Shown: one piece after another, positions 1 to 10,095 of the stretch
Position numbering within the stretch: the stretch's first letter is position 1
Layout of the letters: every line of letters starts with the position of its first letter
Assembly: GCA_016297855.1 (NCBI GenBank)
Contig: JAEDFW010000024.1
Span: 1-17,975 of the forward strand
DNA from: Oscillospiraceae bacterium
GTDB taxonomy: Bacteria; Bacillota; Clostridia; Oscillospirales; Oscillospiraceae
Length of the DNA: 17,975 bases
Reading direction: 5' to 3'
Position numbers and translations under genes: made by a program
Notes under the pieces: generated by a model
What the model was told of the DNA's origin: nothing
Databases searched by the model: none
The model's input: the letters and a program-made list of their open reading frames with translations, nothing else

Positions 1-291
1 AAGATTGAAGCCTGCGAAGCAGTTCCAAAGAGTAAAAAACTGCTGAAGTTTACCTTGAACGACGGAACGGAGCGCAGACGCACGATTCTGAGCGGGATTC
101 ATGAATACTATGAGCCGGAAGAACTGGTTGGAAAAACAGCGATCGCAATTGTGAATCTCCCGCCGAGAAAGATGATGGGCATTGATTCCGAGGGTATGCT
201 GATTTCCGCAGTACACGAAGAAAACGGCAGGGAAGGACTCAACCTTCTGATGGTCGATGACCGCATTCCGGCAGGCGCAAAGCTGTACTGA
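1..291 (+). CDS. metG: Methionyl-tRNA synthetase, C-terminal tRNA-binding domain (5' end outside the window)
   Basis: The reading frame is open from base 1 and ends at TGA 289-291, so only the last 96 residues are visible. They form the EMAP-II/Trbp111-like OB-fold tRNA-binding domain found at the C-terminus of many bacterial methionyl-tRNA synthetases. Visible hallmarks are the ILSGIHEYYEPEELVGK block, the NLPPRKMMGIDSEGM block and the closing LNLLMVDDRIPAGAKL segment. In MetG this domain helps dimerisation and increases tRNA affinity; the catalytic Rossmann fold and KMSKS loop would lie upstream of the window. A freestanding tRNA-binding protein of the same fold is possible, but the EYYEPEELVGK/DDRIPAG pattern and the terminator just downstream fit the end of metG. 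The gene is the last of its transcript. Confidence 0.85.
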   Translation, partial: KIEACEAVPKSKKLLKFTLNDGTERRRTILSGIHEYYEPEELVGKTAIAIVNLPPRKMMGIDSEGMLISAVHEENGREGLNLLMVDDRIPAGAKLY

Positions 292-301
292 TGCAGATTT
301 C

Positions 302-333
302 TGTCCCCGATTCCTGAGAATCGGGGACATTTT
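302..333 (+). terminator. Rho-independent terminator after metG
   Basis: A perfect 12-bp inverted repeat (302-313 pairing with 318-329, tgtccccgattc) encloses a CTGA tetraloop and is followed directly by TTTT (330-333). It starts 11 nt after the metG stop codon. The U-run is short but the stem is long and GC-rich, as expected of an intrinsic terminator separating metG from the ktrB unit. Confidence 0.88.
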
Positions 334-420
334 GCACGGTTTTCGGGTTTTGGCGAACGTGGAATGTGTGGTTCAGAAACAAGACGGCGCAGAAAAAACG
401 GCGCATCATCTGCATTCCTA

Positions 421-449
421 TGGACATTTGTGCCGTTTCGGGCTATAAT
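421..449 (+). promoter_or_regulatory. Sigma-A-type promoter for the ktrB-ktrA unit
   Basis: TGGACA at 421-426 matches the -35 consensus in 5 of 6 positions. After a 17-bp spacer, TATAAT at 444-449 is a perfect -10 box. Transcription should begin near 456, giving an untranslated leader of roughly 78 nt before ktrB. The promoter lies downstream of the metG terminator and upstream of the first gene of the next unit, which supports it. Confidence 0.82.
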
Positions 450-477
450 AACCGCATTAAGACAAGAATTTGAGCAG

Positions 478-533
478 GAAACGGATGGCCTGCGCGGCCC
501 CCGGCGCGCAGATAAGCCGTTTCTGGTGGGGGA
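478..533 (+). promoter_or_regulatory. Structured ktrB leader, possible RBS-masking hairpin or pseudoknot
   Basis: The untranslated leader contains a two-part hairpin. An outer 7-bp stem pairs 478-484 (gaaacgg) with 517-523 (ccgtttc). An inner 7-bp stem pairs 490-496 (ctgcgcg) with 505-511 (cgcgcag). The 8-nt apical loop (497-504) holds CCCCC at 498-502, exactly complementary to the GGGGG at 528-532 that forms the only Shine-Dalgarno-like sequence of ktrB. A loop-to-RBS interaction could therefore hide the ribosome site. The SD is odd in itself: it ends 1 nt before ATG 534 but sits 7 nt before an in-frame TTG at 540. The pairing is seen in the sequence; any regulatory role is inference. It does not resemble the known c-di-AMP (ydaO) riboswitch and is too short for one. 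Confidence 0.4.
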
Positions 534-1919
534 ATGGACTTGAGGGTGAGACTACAGCAACTGATTACGCGGATCCAGAAGCCGCTGCGGCAGATGCGCC
601 CGGCACAGATCATCGTGCTGGTTTTTTTGGCGGTGATTCTGTTTGGCGCGGCGCTTCTGACACTGCCTGCCGCATCAAAGACCGGACAGCCGTCCGGATT
701 TCTTACGGCGCTCTTTACCGCAACGTCCGCCACCTGCGTGACAGGTCTGATTGTGGTCGATACGGGCGTGTACTGGTCCGGCTTTGGCCAGACGGTGATC
801 CTGATCATGATCCAGATCGGCGGTCTCGGCTTTATGACCATCGCATCCATTTTCTTCTTTGCCCTGCGGCAGAAAATCGGCCTCAAGCAGCGGATGGTGC
901 TCTCGCAGGCGTTCAGCATGGACGATATGAGCGGAATTGTGCGCTTCGTCAGAAATGTGCTGCTCGGTACCCTGTTAGTCGAGGGTGCAGGCGCGGCCAT
1001 CTTGTGTCTGCGCTTCTGGCCGGAATTCGGATTTGCCAGCGCGCTCAGATATGGCGTATTCCACTCGATTTCTGCCTTCTGCAACGCGGGCTTTGACGTT
1101 TTGGGCGATGTGGAGGCCGGAGGCAGTCTCTGCCGGTATGTTTCCGATCCTGTTGTCAATATTACCGTGATGCTGCTGATTGTTATCGGCGGGCTGGGCT
1201 TTTCCGTCTGGGGCGATATTCGCCGCAACCGGCGTTTTTCGCGCATGACGGTCTATACGCGCATGGTGATTCTCATTACGTTGGGCCTCATCTTTGGCGG
1301 AGCCGCAGCATTCGCGTTTCTGGAGTGGAACAACCCCGGCACGATTGGCGATCTCACGCCGGGCAGTAAAATTCTGGCTTCGTTTTTCCAGTCAGTTACG
1401 CTGCGCACGGCGGGCTTTACCACGATTGACCAGAACGCACTCAGCGACGTTTCCAAGGCACTGTGCGATGTGCTCATGTTCATCGGCGGATCGTCCGGCT
1501 CGACGGCCGGCGGCGTCAAAACCGCGACCATTGGTGTGGTCGTCCTCTACGCTCTGGGCACGGCCAGAGGGCGGTCGCAGGTGATCGCATTCCGCCGCGC
1601 GGTCTCACCGCGCGACGTGAGCCATGCGGTCGCCATCGTGCTGCTGGTGTTTACGTTGGCCCTTCTGGGCGCGGGGTTTATCAGCGTGGCTGACGGGATG
1701 AGCCTGGAAAACGCGCTCTATGAGACGATTTCTGCGCTGTGTACCGTCGGCCTCACCACGGGCATCACAGGCTCGCTCGGTACGGCGTCGCGTATTTTGA
1801 TCATCATCTACATGTTCTTCGGACGCGTCGGCATCATGACCATCAGTGTGGGCTTTATGGCAGCCAATCCTGCAAGCGAGCGGACGCAGTGCGCACAGAC
1901 AAAAATCATGATCGGTTGA
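534..1919 (+). CDS. ktrB: Potassium uptake channel subunit KtrB/TrkH family
   Basis: 461-residue integral membrane protein of the superfamily of K+ transporters; it forms the ion-conducting subunit that works with the cytosolic RCK regulator encoded next. The four repeated M-P-M units are visible through their selectivity-filter loops: CVTGL at 68-72, CNAGF at 183-187, RTAGF at 291-295 and CTVGL at 403-407. Each carries the conserved filter glycine. The glycine/serine-rich intramembrane gate loop GGSSGSTAGGVKT lies at 318-330, and the protein ends in KIMIG, typical of KtrB. The first membrane helix starts near residue 25 after a basic N-terminus. An in-frame TAA at 513-515 limits the start to ATG 534 or a later codon such as TTG 540, which has better spacing from GGGGG. 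ktrA follows after 15 nt. Na+-linked Ktr function is inferred from family and partner size; assignment as TrkH rather than KtrB would not change the role. Confidence 0.93.
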   Translation: MDLRVRLQQLITRIQKPLRQMRPAQIIVLVFLAVILFGAALLTLPAASKTGQPSGFLTALFTATSATCVTGLIVVDTGVYWSGFGQTVILIMIQIGGLGFMTIASIFFFALRQKIGLKQRMVLSQAFSMDDMSGIVRFVRNVLLGTLLVEGAGAAILCLRFWPEFGFASALRYGVFHSISAFCNAGFDVLGDVEAGGSLCRYVSDPVVNITVMLLIVIGGLGFSVWGDIRRNRRFSRMTVYTRMVILITLGLIFGGAAAFAFLEWNNPGTIGDLTPGSKILASFFQSVTLRTAGFTTIDQNALSDVSKALCDVLMFIGGSSGSTAGGVKTATIGVVVLYALGTARGRSQVIAFRRAVSPRDVSHAVAIVLLVFTLALLGAGFISVADGMSLENALYETISALCTVGLTTGITGSLGTASRILIIIYMFFGRVGIMTISVGFMAANPASERTQCAQTKIMIG

Positions 1920-1934
1920 TTTGGGAGAGATATT

Positions 1935-2582
1935 ATGAAGAAAACTTATGTCGTCATCGGACTGGGGAAATTCGGAACGGCGGTCGCCAGACGGCTGTTT
2001 GAGCTGGGCAACGAGGTGCTTGCCATTGATGACAGCGCGGAAAAGGTGCAGCATATCGAGCATAATGTGACCTATGCCGTCGTAGCCGATGCACGCGATG
2101 AAAACGCGCTGCGTTCACTGGGCGTAAAAAACTATGACTGCGCGATTGTCGCTATCGGTACGGATCTGGCTGCCAGCGTCATCACTACGCTGAACCTCAA
2201 GGGACTCGGCGTGCCGTATGTCATCTGCAAGGCAACTGACGACACGCAGAAGCAGGCGCTGGAGAAGATTGGCGCCGACCGCGTGCTCATTCCCGAGCGC
2301 GAGATCGGCATCAAGCTGGCACAGACGATCTCATCGTCAAGCATCCTTGATTTTATTGAGCTGTCCAACGAATACGGTATCGCGGAGCTGCCCACGCCGG
2401 CAGCATGGGTGGGAAAGACGCTGCGCGCGCTGAATGTGCGTGCGAAGTATGGCCTGAACATCATCGCACTCAAATCCGGCGGTAAGGTTGACGTTTCGCC
2501 TGCGGCGGACGTTGAGCTGCAGGCGGACGCAGTTTTGGTCGTGGTTGGCAGCAACGAACAGTTGAACCGACTGAAGGCATGA
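1935..2582 (+). CDS. ktrA: Potassium uptake regulatory subunit KtrA (RCK N and C domains)
   Basis: 215-residue soluble protein that assembles as a ring under the KtrB channel and gates it in response to nucleotides. The N-terminal RCK domain is a Rossmann fold: the dinucleotide-binding GLGKFG motif is at 9-14 after a beta strand, and acidic residues D32-D33 end the second strand where the ribose is bound. The C-terminal RCK_C domain spans roughly 137-215 (EYGIAELPTP to the end); in Firmicutes KtrA this domain binds cyclic di-AMP, but that cannot be read from the sequence here. The size equals single-RCK KtrA (about 220 aa) rather than the duplicated, 450-aa TrkA of Proteobacteria. RBS GGGAGAG (1923-1929) is 5 nt before the ATG. 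The stop overlaps the next start as ATGA. Confidence 0.94.
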   Translation: MKKTYVVIGLGKFGTAVARRLFELGNEVLAIDDSAEKVQHIEHNVTYAVVADARDENALRSLGVKNYDCAIVAIGTDLAASVITTLNLKGLGVPYVICKATDDTQKQALEKIGADRVLIPEREIGIKLAQTISSSSILDFIELSNEYGIAELPTPAAWVGKTLRALNVRAKYGLNIIALKSGGKVDVSPAADVELQADAVLVVVGSNEQLNRLKA

Positions 2583-3331
2583 ACGAGAGCATCATTACCA
2601 GCCGCCATAACCCGCTGTTGGTACATGTGAAAAAGCTGCAGTCCTCGCGCAGTTACCGCAAAAAATGCGGGGAATTTGCCGCCGACGGTACAAAGCTTCT
2701 GGAAGAAGCTGCCAAGTGGTACCCGGGACTTCATACCGTCATTGCGCAGGAAGGCGTTGCACTGTGTGCGCTTCCGGAACGGGTGCGTGTGGTGCGCGTA
2801 AGCGAGAGTATCATGCGCGACATTTCGCTCATGGACTCGCCGCAAGGAGCGCTTTTCATCTGCAAACTGCCTGAAGAAAAAGAGGCGGAGGTCGTGCCCG
2901 GCAGCCTGCTTCTTGACGGCATTCAGGACCCTGGCAATCTCGGTACCATTCTGCGCACGGCAGACGCGCTGGATGTGCCTGTGGTTCTGATGGAAGGCTG
3001 CGCCGACGCATACAGCGCCAAAACGGTGCGTGCGTCGATGGGCGCGGTTCTACGCACGCAGCCGTGCATGATGACGCGCCATGCTGCTGTGGACAGCTGC
3101 CGCAAACAGAAGATATTGCTGCTGGCAACTGCCATGTCGGCAGACGCGCTGGATCTGCGCAAGGCATCTCTTGCAGCTGCCGCCGTGGTCATCGGCAGCG
3201 AAGGGCAGGGCGTAAGCCGGGAGCTTCTGGCGCAGGCCGACGGAACGATCATCATCCCCATGAACGAGCGCTGTGAATCGCTCAATGCGGCTGTGGCTGC
3301 GAGCATTGTGATGTGGCAGATGAAGCGCTGA
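2579..3331 (+). CDS. SpoU/TrmH-family RNA 2'-O-methyltransferase (RlmB-like)
   Basis: 250-residue AdoMet-dependent methyltransferase of the SPOUT superfamily, which forms a trefoil-knotted dimer and methylates a ribose 2'-OH in rRNA or tRNA. All three SpoU motifs are present: motif 1 LLDGIQDPGNLGTILRTADA at 111-130, with the catalytic arginine expected at R126; motif 2 VIGSEGQGVS at 204-213; motif 3 IPM..CESLNAAVAAS at 226-242. The first ~100 residues form the L30-like SpoU substrate-binding domain (ITSRHNPL at 6-13). The start ATG (2579-2581) overlaps the ktrA stop and has only a weak GAAGG upstream, which suggests translational coupling. The target base is not predictable from sequence: relatives are annotated RlmB, or TsnR/YsgA, so no symbol is given. 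Confidence 0.9.
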   Translation: MNESIITSRHNPLLVHVKKLQSSRSYRKKCGEFAADGTKLLEEAAKWYPGLHTVIAQEGVALCALPERVRVVRVSESIMRDISLMDSPQGALFICKLPEEKEAEVVPGSLLLDGIQDPGNLGTILRTADALDVPVVLMEGCADAYSAKTVRASMGAVLRTQPCMMTRHAAVDSCRKQKILLLATAMSADALDLRKASLAAAAVVIGSEGQGVSRELLAQADGTIIIPMNERCESLNAAVAASIVMWQMKR

Positions 3332-3376
3332 ATAATCGCTGTGAGAACGCTGTAGAAAGAGAAAGGCGGGACCGGC

Positions 3377-4621
3377 ATGCTCAAATACTGGCTCTGGCTG
3401 GCGACCAGAAAGGGTCTCGGGCCGCGCGGCGCACTGGCGGTGCTGCGCCGGTTTGGTTCGCCCGAGCTGGCGTATTGCGCCGGGCAGCAGGATTACGAGG
3501 GAATGGATGCGCTGCGCGATCCACGGCCGCTTCTGGACAAGGACATGCAGAAGCCGGAGAAAATTCTGCAGCAGTGTTATCAGAAAAATATCCACATCCT
3601 GACGTATCAGGATGCGGCTTACCCGGAACGTCTGAAAAACATCGACGATCCGCCTGTTGTTCTGTACTATCAGGGTACCGTCCCTGCCGTCGATACCGAG
3701 CCCGTCATTGCAATGGTAGGAACGAGAAAAGCCTCGGCCTACGGCCTTCTTCAGGCCAAGCAGCTCGGCTACCAGCTCGGAAAAATCGGCGCAGTTGTCG
3801 CCTCCGGCGGCGCTGCGGGAATCGACACGCTGTGCCTCACAGGCGCGCTCACTGCCGGCCGGCCGGTGATTGCGGTGCTTGGCTGCGGCGTGGATGTGGT
3901 GTATCCTGCCGCGAATCAATCTCTTTTTGAAGATATCCGCAGGCATGGCTGCCTGCTCAGCGAGTATCCACCGGAAACGCCGCCGCTCGCCGAGCATTTC
4001 CCAGCGAGAAACCGGATTTTGAGCGGACTTTCTCTCGGCGTTCTCGTGGTTGAAGCGCCAAAAAAGAGCGGCGCGCTCATCACGGCGAATCTTGCGCTTG
4101 AGCAGGGACGCGACGTGTTCACCGTTCCCGGGAACGTCGGCGTGCCGACGTGTCAGGGCAATATCCAGCTGCTCAAAGAGGGCGCAATTGTTGTGGAAGA
4201 GGGCTGGGACGTCATGCGCGAGTACCAGCATCTTTATCCGGAGCGCATCCGCCAACAGCCGCGGACCATCGATATGACGCTCTCGCGCGACGAGCAGCAG
4301 CCAAAACGCGCTTCCGCGCCCAAACAGCAGCCGTCTCTTGTGGCCTCACAGACCGAATTTGTCGAAACAAGCGGTACAAAAGCCGTTGACAACTCGGAAA
4401 ACAGGGCTTATATTGACGTACAAGAGATTTTTGACAGCGTCACGCCGGATGAGCGTGCGATCTTGGAGCTGCTGCAAAACGGCGCGCTGCACATCGACGA
4501 TCTGATCGACCGCAGCGGTCTTCCTGCCGGGCGCATCCTCGCGTCCATGACGCTGCTGGAGGTCAAGGGCTATGTCAAACGTCTGCCCGGGAGAGTTTAC
4601 TCGCTGGCGGAAAAACAATAA
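3377..4621 (+). CDS. dprA: DNA-processing protein DprA (DNA uptake and recombination mediator)
   Basis: 414-residue cytosolic protein of the DprA/Smf family; it binds incoming single-stranded DNA during transformation and loads RecA. The Rossmann-like core is clear: VGTRKASAYG at 114-123, SGGAAGIDT at 143-151 (where many homologues read SGMARGID), FPARNRILSGLS at 208-219 and SGALITANLALEQGRDVF at 231-248, followed by VPG. A helical N-terminal region covers about 1-80. A poorly conserved linker, rich in Q, S and K (about 290-345), leads to a C-terminal winged-helix domain (about 352-412). The protein is longer than the ~300-aa B. subtilis form because of the linker and winged helix, a common variant. 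Start ATG 3377 has GAAAGG-type SD 10 nt upstream. It lies 45 nt after the methyltransferase and 14 nt before topA, the classic Firmicutes dprA-topA arrangement. Presence does not prove natural competence, since dprA is widely kept. Confidence 0.95.
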   Translation: MLKYWLWLATRKGLGPRGALAVLRRFGSPELAYCAGQQDYEGMDALRDPRPLLDKDMQKPEKILQQCYQKNIHILTYQDAAYPERLKNIDDPPVVLYYQGTVPAVDTEPVIAMVGTRKASAYGLLQAKQLGYQLGKIGAVVASGGAAGIDTLCLTGALTAGRPVIAVLGCGVDVVYPAANQSLFEDIRRHGCLLSEYPPETPPLAEHFPARNRILSGLSLGVLVVEAPKKSGALITANLALEQGRDVFTVPGNVGVPTCQGNIQLLKEGAIVVEEGWDVMREYQHLYPERIRQQPRTIDMTLSRDEQQPKRASAPKQQPSLVASQTEFVETSGTKAVDNSENRAYIDVQEIFDSVTPDERAILELLQNGALHIDDLIDRSGLPAGRILASMTLLEVKGYVKRLPGRVYSLAEKQ

Positions 4622-4635
4622 ATTGGAGGCATTTC

Positions 4636-6956
<2,321 letters not shown>

Positions 6957-6960
<4 letters not shown>

Positions 6961-8261
6961 AACAGGAAGTGAAAGTCATCGGCGCGGGCCTTGCCGGATG
7001 CGAGGCGGCGTGGCAGCTGGCCGAGCGCGGCTTTTCTGTCGCGCTGCACGAAATGAAGCCGAAAAAGATGACGCCCGCGCATCACAGCGCCGATTTTGCG
7101 GAGCTGGTGTGCTCAAACTCACTGCGCGGCGACCGGCTGGAGAACGCGGTGGGGCTTCTGAAAGAAGAACTCCGCCGCCTGAACAGCCTGATCCTCACCT
7201 GCGCGGAACACTGCCGGGTTGAGGCCGGCGGCGCGCTGGCCGTCGACCGCTATGGCTTTTCAGGCATGGTCACGCAGAAGATCCGCTCGCACCCCAACAT
7301 CCGCGTGGCGGAAGAAGAAGTGGACGAGGTTCCGGAGGGGCCGGTCATCATCGCCACGGGACCGTTGACCTCCGATGCGATGAGTGCGGCTATTCAGCGC
7401 TATTTTGGCGGCGCGGACTATCTGAGCTTTTTTGATGCGGCAGCGCCGCTGGTGAGCTTCGAATCCATCGACATGGAAAAGGCGTGGTTTGCGTCGCGCT
7501 ATGATCGCGGTGATGCAGATTATGTCAACTGTGCAATGGACAAGGATGAATACGCTGCCTTTGTCCAAGCGCTTACCACAGCGGAAGAAGCGCCGGTACA
7601 CGGCTTTGAGGATCAGAAGGTCTTTGAGGGCTGCATGCCGGTCGAGGTCATGGCGCGGCGCGGGTTTGACACGCTGCGCTACGGGCCGCTCAAGCCTGTG
7701 GGACTGAAAGATCCCAAAACGGGAAAAGAGCCGTACGCCGTCGTGCAGCTGCGCAAAGACAACGCCGCAGGCTCTGTCTACAACATTGTGGGCTTTCAGA
7801 CGCATCTGAAATTCGGCGAGCAGAAGCGTGTATTTTCTATGATCCCGGCGCTTCACAATGCAGAGTTTGTCCGCTATGGTGTGATGCACCGTAACACGTT
7901 TTTATTCAGTCCGCGCCTGCTCGACCGGTACTATGCCGACCGGCGCAATCCGATGGTCGCCTTTGCCGGGCAGATGACGGGCGTGGAGGGCTATGTTGAG
8001 TCAACAGCCTCCGGTTATCTTGCCGCTGTGAGCATGGCTGCGAAGCTGCGCGGCGAAACGCCGCCTGATTTTTCGCGCGAAACGGCCATCGGCGCGCTGG
8101 CTGCGTATATCTCGGACGAGAGTATCGGCAATTTCCAGCCGATGAATATCAATTTCGGTATCATGACGCCGCTGGGCTATAAGGTTCGCGGCAAGGCAAA
8201 TAAGAATCTGGCGATCGCGGAGCGTTCGCTCGCAATCATCGACCAGCTGGCAAAGCGGTAA
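6957..8261 (+). CDS. trmFO: TrmFO, folate/FAD-dependent tRNA U54 5-methyltransferase
   Basis: 434-residue flavoprotein that makes ribothymidine at position 54 of tRNA, taking the methylene group from 5,10-methylenetetrahydrofolate and reducing it with FADH2. The FAD-binding GAGLAG is at 9-14. The family block AELVCSNSLRGD at 48-59 holds C52, and FEGCMPVE at 223-230 holds C226; the equivalent cysteines (C53 and C226) are the functional ones reported for B. subtilis TrmFO. Further family blocks are VGFQTHLKFGEQKRVF (278-293), FAGQMTGVEGYVES (336-349) and NINFGI (397-402). Length matches the family (about 435 aa). SD AAAAAGGA (6943-6950) lies inside the topA tail, 6 nt before the ATG, so translation is coupled to topA. 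TrmFO replaces TrmA in most Firmicutes and usually follows topA. Confidence 0.97.
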
Positions 8262-8277
8262 GCAAAGGAGGGGCTTC

Positions 8278-9318
8278 ATGCGTATCATTGTGGATGTCAT
8301 GGGCGGCGACAATGCGCCCGACGCGATTGCACTCGGTGCGATCCAGGCCGCGGAGGAATTCTCCGTTGAGGTGATTCTGGTCGGACGAGGAGAGGCAATC
8401 TTGCAGTGCCTGAAGGCGCATGGGGTCCAGACGCTGCCAAAGGGTGTGGAGATCGCCAATGCCGAGGGCGTGGTTGATATGCATGACGACCCTGCGACGA
8501 TCCTCAAAACAAGGAAGGATTCTTCCATGGTGGTTGGCCTGCAGATGCTGCGTGACGGAGCGGGTGACGCGTTTGTCTCCGCCGGTTCCACGGGTGCGCT
8601 GCTGTCTGCCGCGACGCTGATCGTCAAGCGTGTCAAGGGAATTCGCCGCGCGGCACTGTCTCCCGTCGCACCGACCAAAACGGGAAACGGCGCGGTGCTC
8701 ATCGACTGCGGCGCGACGGCAGAGTGTACGCCGGAATTCTTGCTGCAGTTCGGCTTTATGGGCTCGTACTATGCAAGGCGCATGCTGGGCGTTGAAAACC
8801 CGCGCGTGGCGCTTTTAAACATCGGCGAAGAGGATACCAAGGGCTGCGCGCTGCAGAAGCAGACGTATCAGCTTCTGAAAAAAGCGGGCGATGCCGGCTA
8901 CATCAATTTTACCGGCAATATTGAGGCGCGGGGCGTTCTGTTCGGCGAAGCCGATGTGATCGTGGCCGACGGATTTTCGGGCAATATTCTGCTCAAGTCG
9001 ATCGAGGGAACAGCGCTTTTCATGTCATCGCTCATGAAAGACATGTTCAAACGGAACGTACTTACCATGCTGGGCGCTCTTTTCTGCAGGAAGGGCATTC
9101 AGAACATCAAAAACAAAATGGACTACCGCGAAACAGGAGGCACTGCCTTCATCGGCCTGACCAAGCCTGTTATCAAGGCGCACGGCTCGTCTGACGCACG
9201 CGCCATCCGCAGCGCAGTGCGGCAGGCGATGCAGGCAGCCCAAGCCGATATCAGCGCCGATATTGCGGCCAATATCGACAAGATGACCGTACCGAAGGAG
9301 CTGGAACATGCTGAGTGA
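8278..9318 (+). CDS. plsX: Phosphate acyltransferase PlsX
   Basis: 346-residue enzyme that moves the acyl chain from acyl-ACP to phosphate, making acyl-phosphate for PlsY and so starting phosphatidic acid synthesis; it is peripheral to the membrane. Family blocks visible are VDVMGGDNAP at 5-14, VSAGSTGAL at 100-108, LNIGEEDTKG at 180-189, GNIEARG at 213-219 and ADGFSGN at 230-236. Length is normal. A canonical SD AAAGGAGG (8264-8271) lies 6 nt before the ATG, one of the strongest in the window. It begins 16 nt after trmFO and overlaps rnc by 11 nt. In many Firmicutes acpP, and sometimes fabD and fabG, lies between plsX and rnc; none is present here. Confidence 0.97.
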   Translation: MRIIVDVMGGDNAPDAIALGAIQAAEEFSVEVILVGRGEAILQCLKAHGVQTLPKGVEIANAEGVVDMHDDPATILKTRKDSSMVVGLQMLRDGAGDAFVSAGSTGALLSAATLIVKRVKGIRRAALSPVAPTKTGNGAVLIDCGATAECTPEFLLQFGFMGSYYARRMLGVENPRVALLNIGEEDTKGCALQKQTYQLLKKAGDAGYINFTGNIEARGVLFGEADVIVADGFSGNILLKSIEGTALFMSSLMKDMFKRNVLTMLGALFCRKGIQNIKNKMDYRETGGTAFIGLTKPVIKAHGSSDARAIRSAVRQAMQAAQADISADIAANIDKMTVPKELEHAE

Positions 9319-9994
9319 GCTGGAAGCCGGATTGGGCTATGTATTTCACGATAAAAAACTGCTGCGCTGCGCCTTGACGCACAGCTCCTACGCCAATGAA
9401 AACCGCGCCAGCGGCCTGCATGACAATGAGCGGCTGGAGTTTCTGGGCGACTCAATTCTGGGGTTTGTGGTCGCGGACTATCTCTTCCGGCAAAACCCGG
9501 ACAAGCCCGAGGGTGAGCTGACGCGCATCCGCGCCGACCTCGTCTGCGAGCATAATCTGGCCCGGGCTGCGGCCACCGTGCGTCTGGGAGAGTTTTTGCT
9601 GCTGGGGCACGGCGAGGCGGCCACCGGCGGGCGCAGGCGAGATTCCATTGTCTCCGATGCGATGGAGTCGGTCATCGCCGCTGCGTACATGGACGGCGGC
9701 TTTCAGGCGGCCAAGGGCATCATCGACCGGCTGATTCTGAGCGACGTACCGAAGGGAAAGCCGCGCAACTTTGACTACAAGACCGCACTGCAGGAACTTG
9801 TGCAGCGCAAGAAGGATCAGGTGCTGCATTACGAGCTGGTCGGCGAATCCGGCCCGGATCATGACAAGCGTTTCGATGTGCAGGTGCTGCTCAACGGGCA
9901 GGTCGTGGGCGCAGGCTCGGGCAGCAGCAAAAAGCGCGCTGAGCAATCTGCTGCCGAAACTGCCATTGCGCGTCTGTTTCCAAATGAAATATGA
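9308..9994 (+). CDS. rnc: Ribonuclease III
   Basis: 228-residue double-strand-specific endoribonuclease that cuts rRNA precursors and structured or antisense-paired RNAs as a dimer. The signature NERLEFLGDS is at 40-49, giving metal-site residues E41, E44 and D48. The second part of the site is D117 and E120 in SDAMES. An N-terminal catalytic domain (about 1-147) is followed by a double-stranded RNA-binding domain (about 154-226, FDYKTALQELVQ to the GSSKKRAEQSAAETA helix). SD AAGGAG (9295-9300) lies inside plsX, 7 nt before ATG 9308, so it is translated in overlap with plsX. It is the last gene before a strong terminator. RNase III often regulates its own message, but I see no clear cleavage stem here. 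Confidence 0.97.
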   Translation: MLSELEAGLGYVFHDKKLLRCALTHSSYANENRASGLHDNERLEFLGDSILGFVVADYLFRQNPDKPEGELTRIRADLVCEHNLARAAATVRLGEFLLLGHGEAATGGRRRDSIVSDAMESVIAAAYMDGGFQAAKGIIDRLILSDVPKGKPRNFDYKTALQELVQRKKDQVLHYELVGESGPDHDKRFDVQVLLNGQVVGAGSGSSKKRAEQSAAETAIARLFPNEI

Positions 9995-9999
9995 GCGAT

Positions 10000-10033
10000 T
10001 CGGCGCTTGCTCTGGCAAGCGCCGATTTTATTT
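10000..10033 (+). terminator. Rho-independent terminator between rnc and smc
   Basis: An 11-bp perfect stem (10000-10010, tcggcgcttgc, pairing with 10015-10025, gcaagcgccga) closes a TCTG tetraloop and is followed by TTTTATTT (10026-10033). It begins 5 nt after the rnc stop and marks the end of the ktrB-to-rnc unit. Confidence 0.92.
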
Positions 10034-10043
10034 GTGTGCGAGG

Positions 10044-10072
10044 TTGCAATTCATCCGCGAAACTGGTACAAT
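10044..10072 (+). promoter_or_regulatory. Sigma-A promoter with extended -10 for smc-ftsY
   Basis: TTGCAA (10044-10049) and TACAAT (10067-10072) are separated by 17 bp. TG at 10064-10065, one base before the -10 box, gives an extended -10 element. Expected transcription start is near 10079, leaving a leader of about 30 nt before the smc GTG. Its place just after the terminator supports it. Confidence 0.82.
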
Positions 10073-10095
10073 ACACGGATAGTAATGATGATAAT

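Noticed and set aside
334..420. Search for a small gene or riboswitch between the metG terminator and ktrB promoter
   Set aside because: No frame with an RBS, and no structure beyond the weak ACGGCGCA direct repeat; it also lies upstream of the transcription start.
470..1096. 208-residue + frame beginning in the ktrB leader (ATG 485 with AGGA upstream)
   Set aside because: It overlaps ktrB out of frame over 500 bases and its translation resembles no family; the near-RBS looks accidental, though a short overlapping peptide cannot be excluded.
443..1246. 267-residue minus-strand open frame opposite ktrB
   Set aside because: Antisense shadow of a membrane protein gene with all four filter loops on the + strand; low-complexity, motif-free translation.
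3300..3376. Possible promoter between the methyltransferase and dprA (TTGTGA, then AATAAT)
   Set aside because: The -35-like element lies in coding sequence, the -10 match is poor at an acceptable spacing, and the gap is only 45 nt.
3050..4255. 401-residue open frame on the minus strand across the methyltransferase and dprA
   Set aside because: It is the antisense shadow of two genes with complete family motifs; its protein shows no recognisable motif and no RBS, and GC-rich third positions create such frames.
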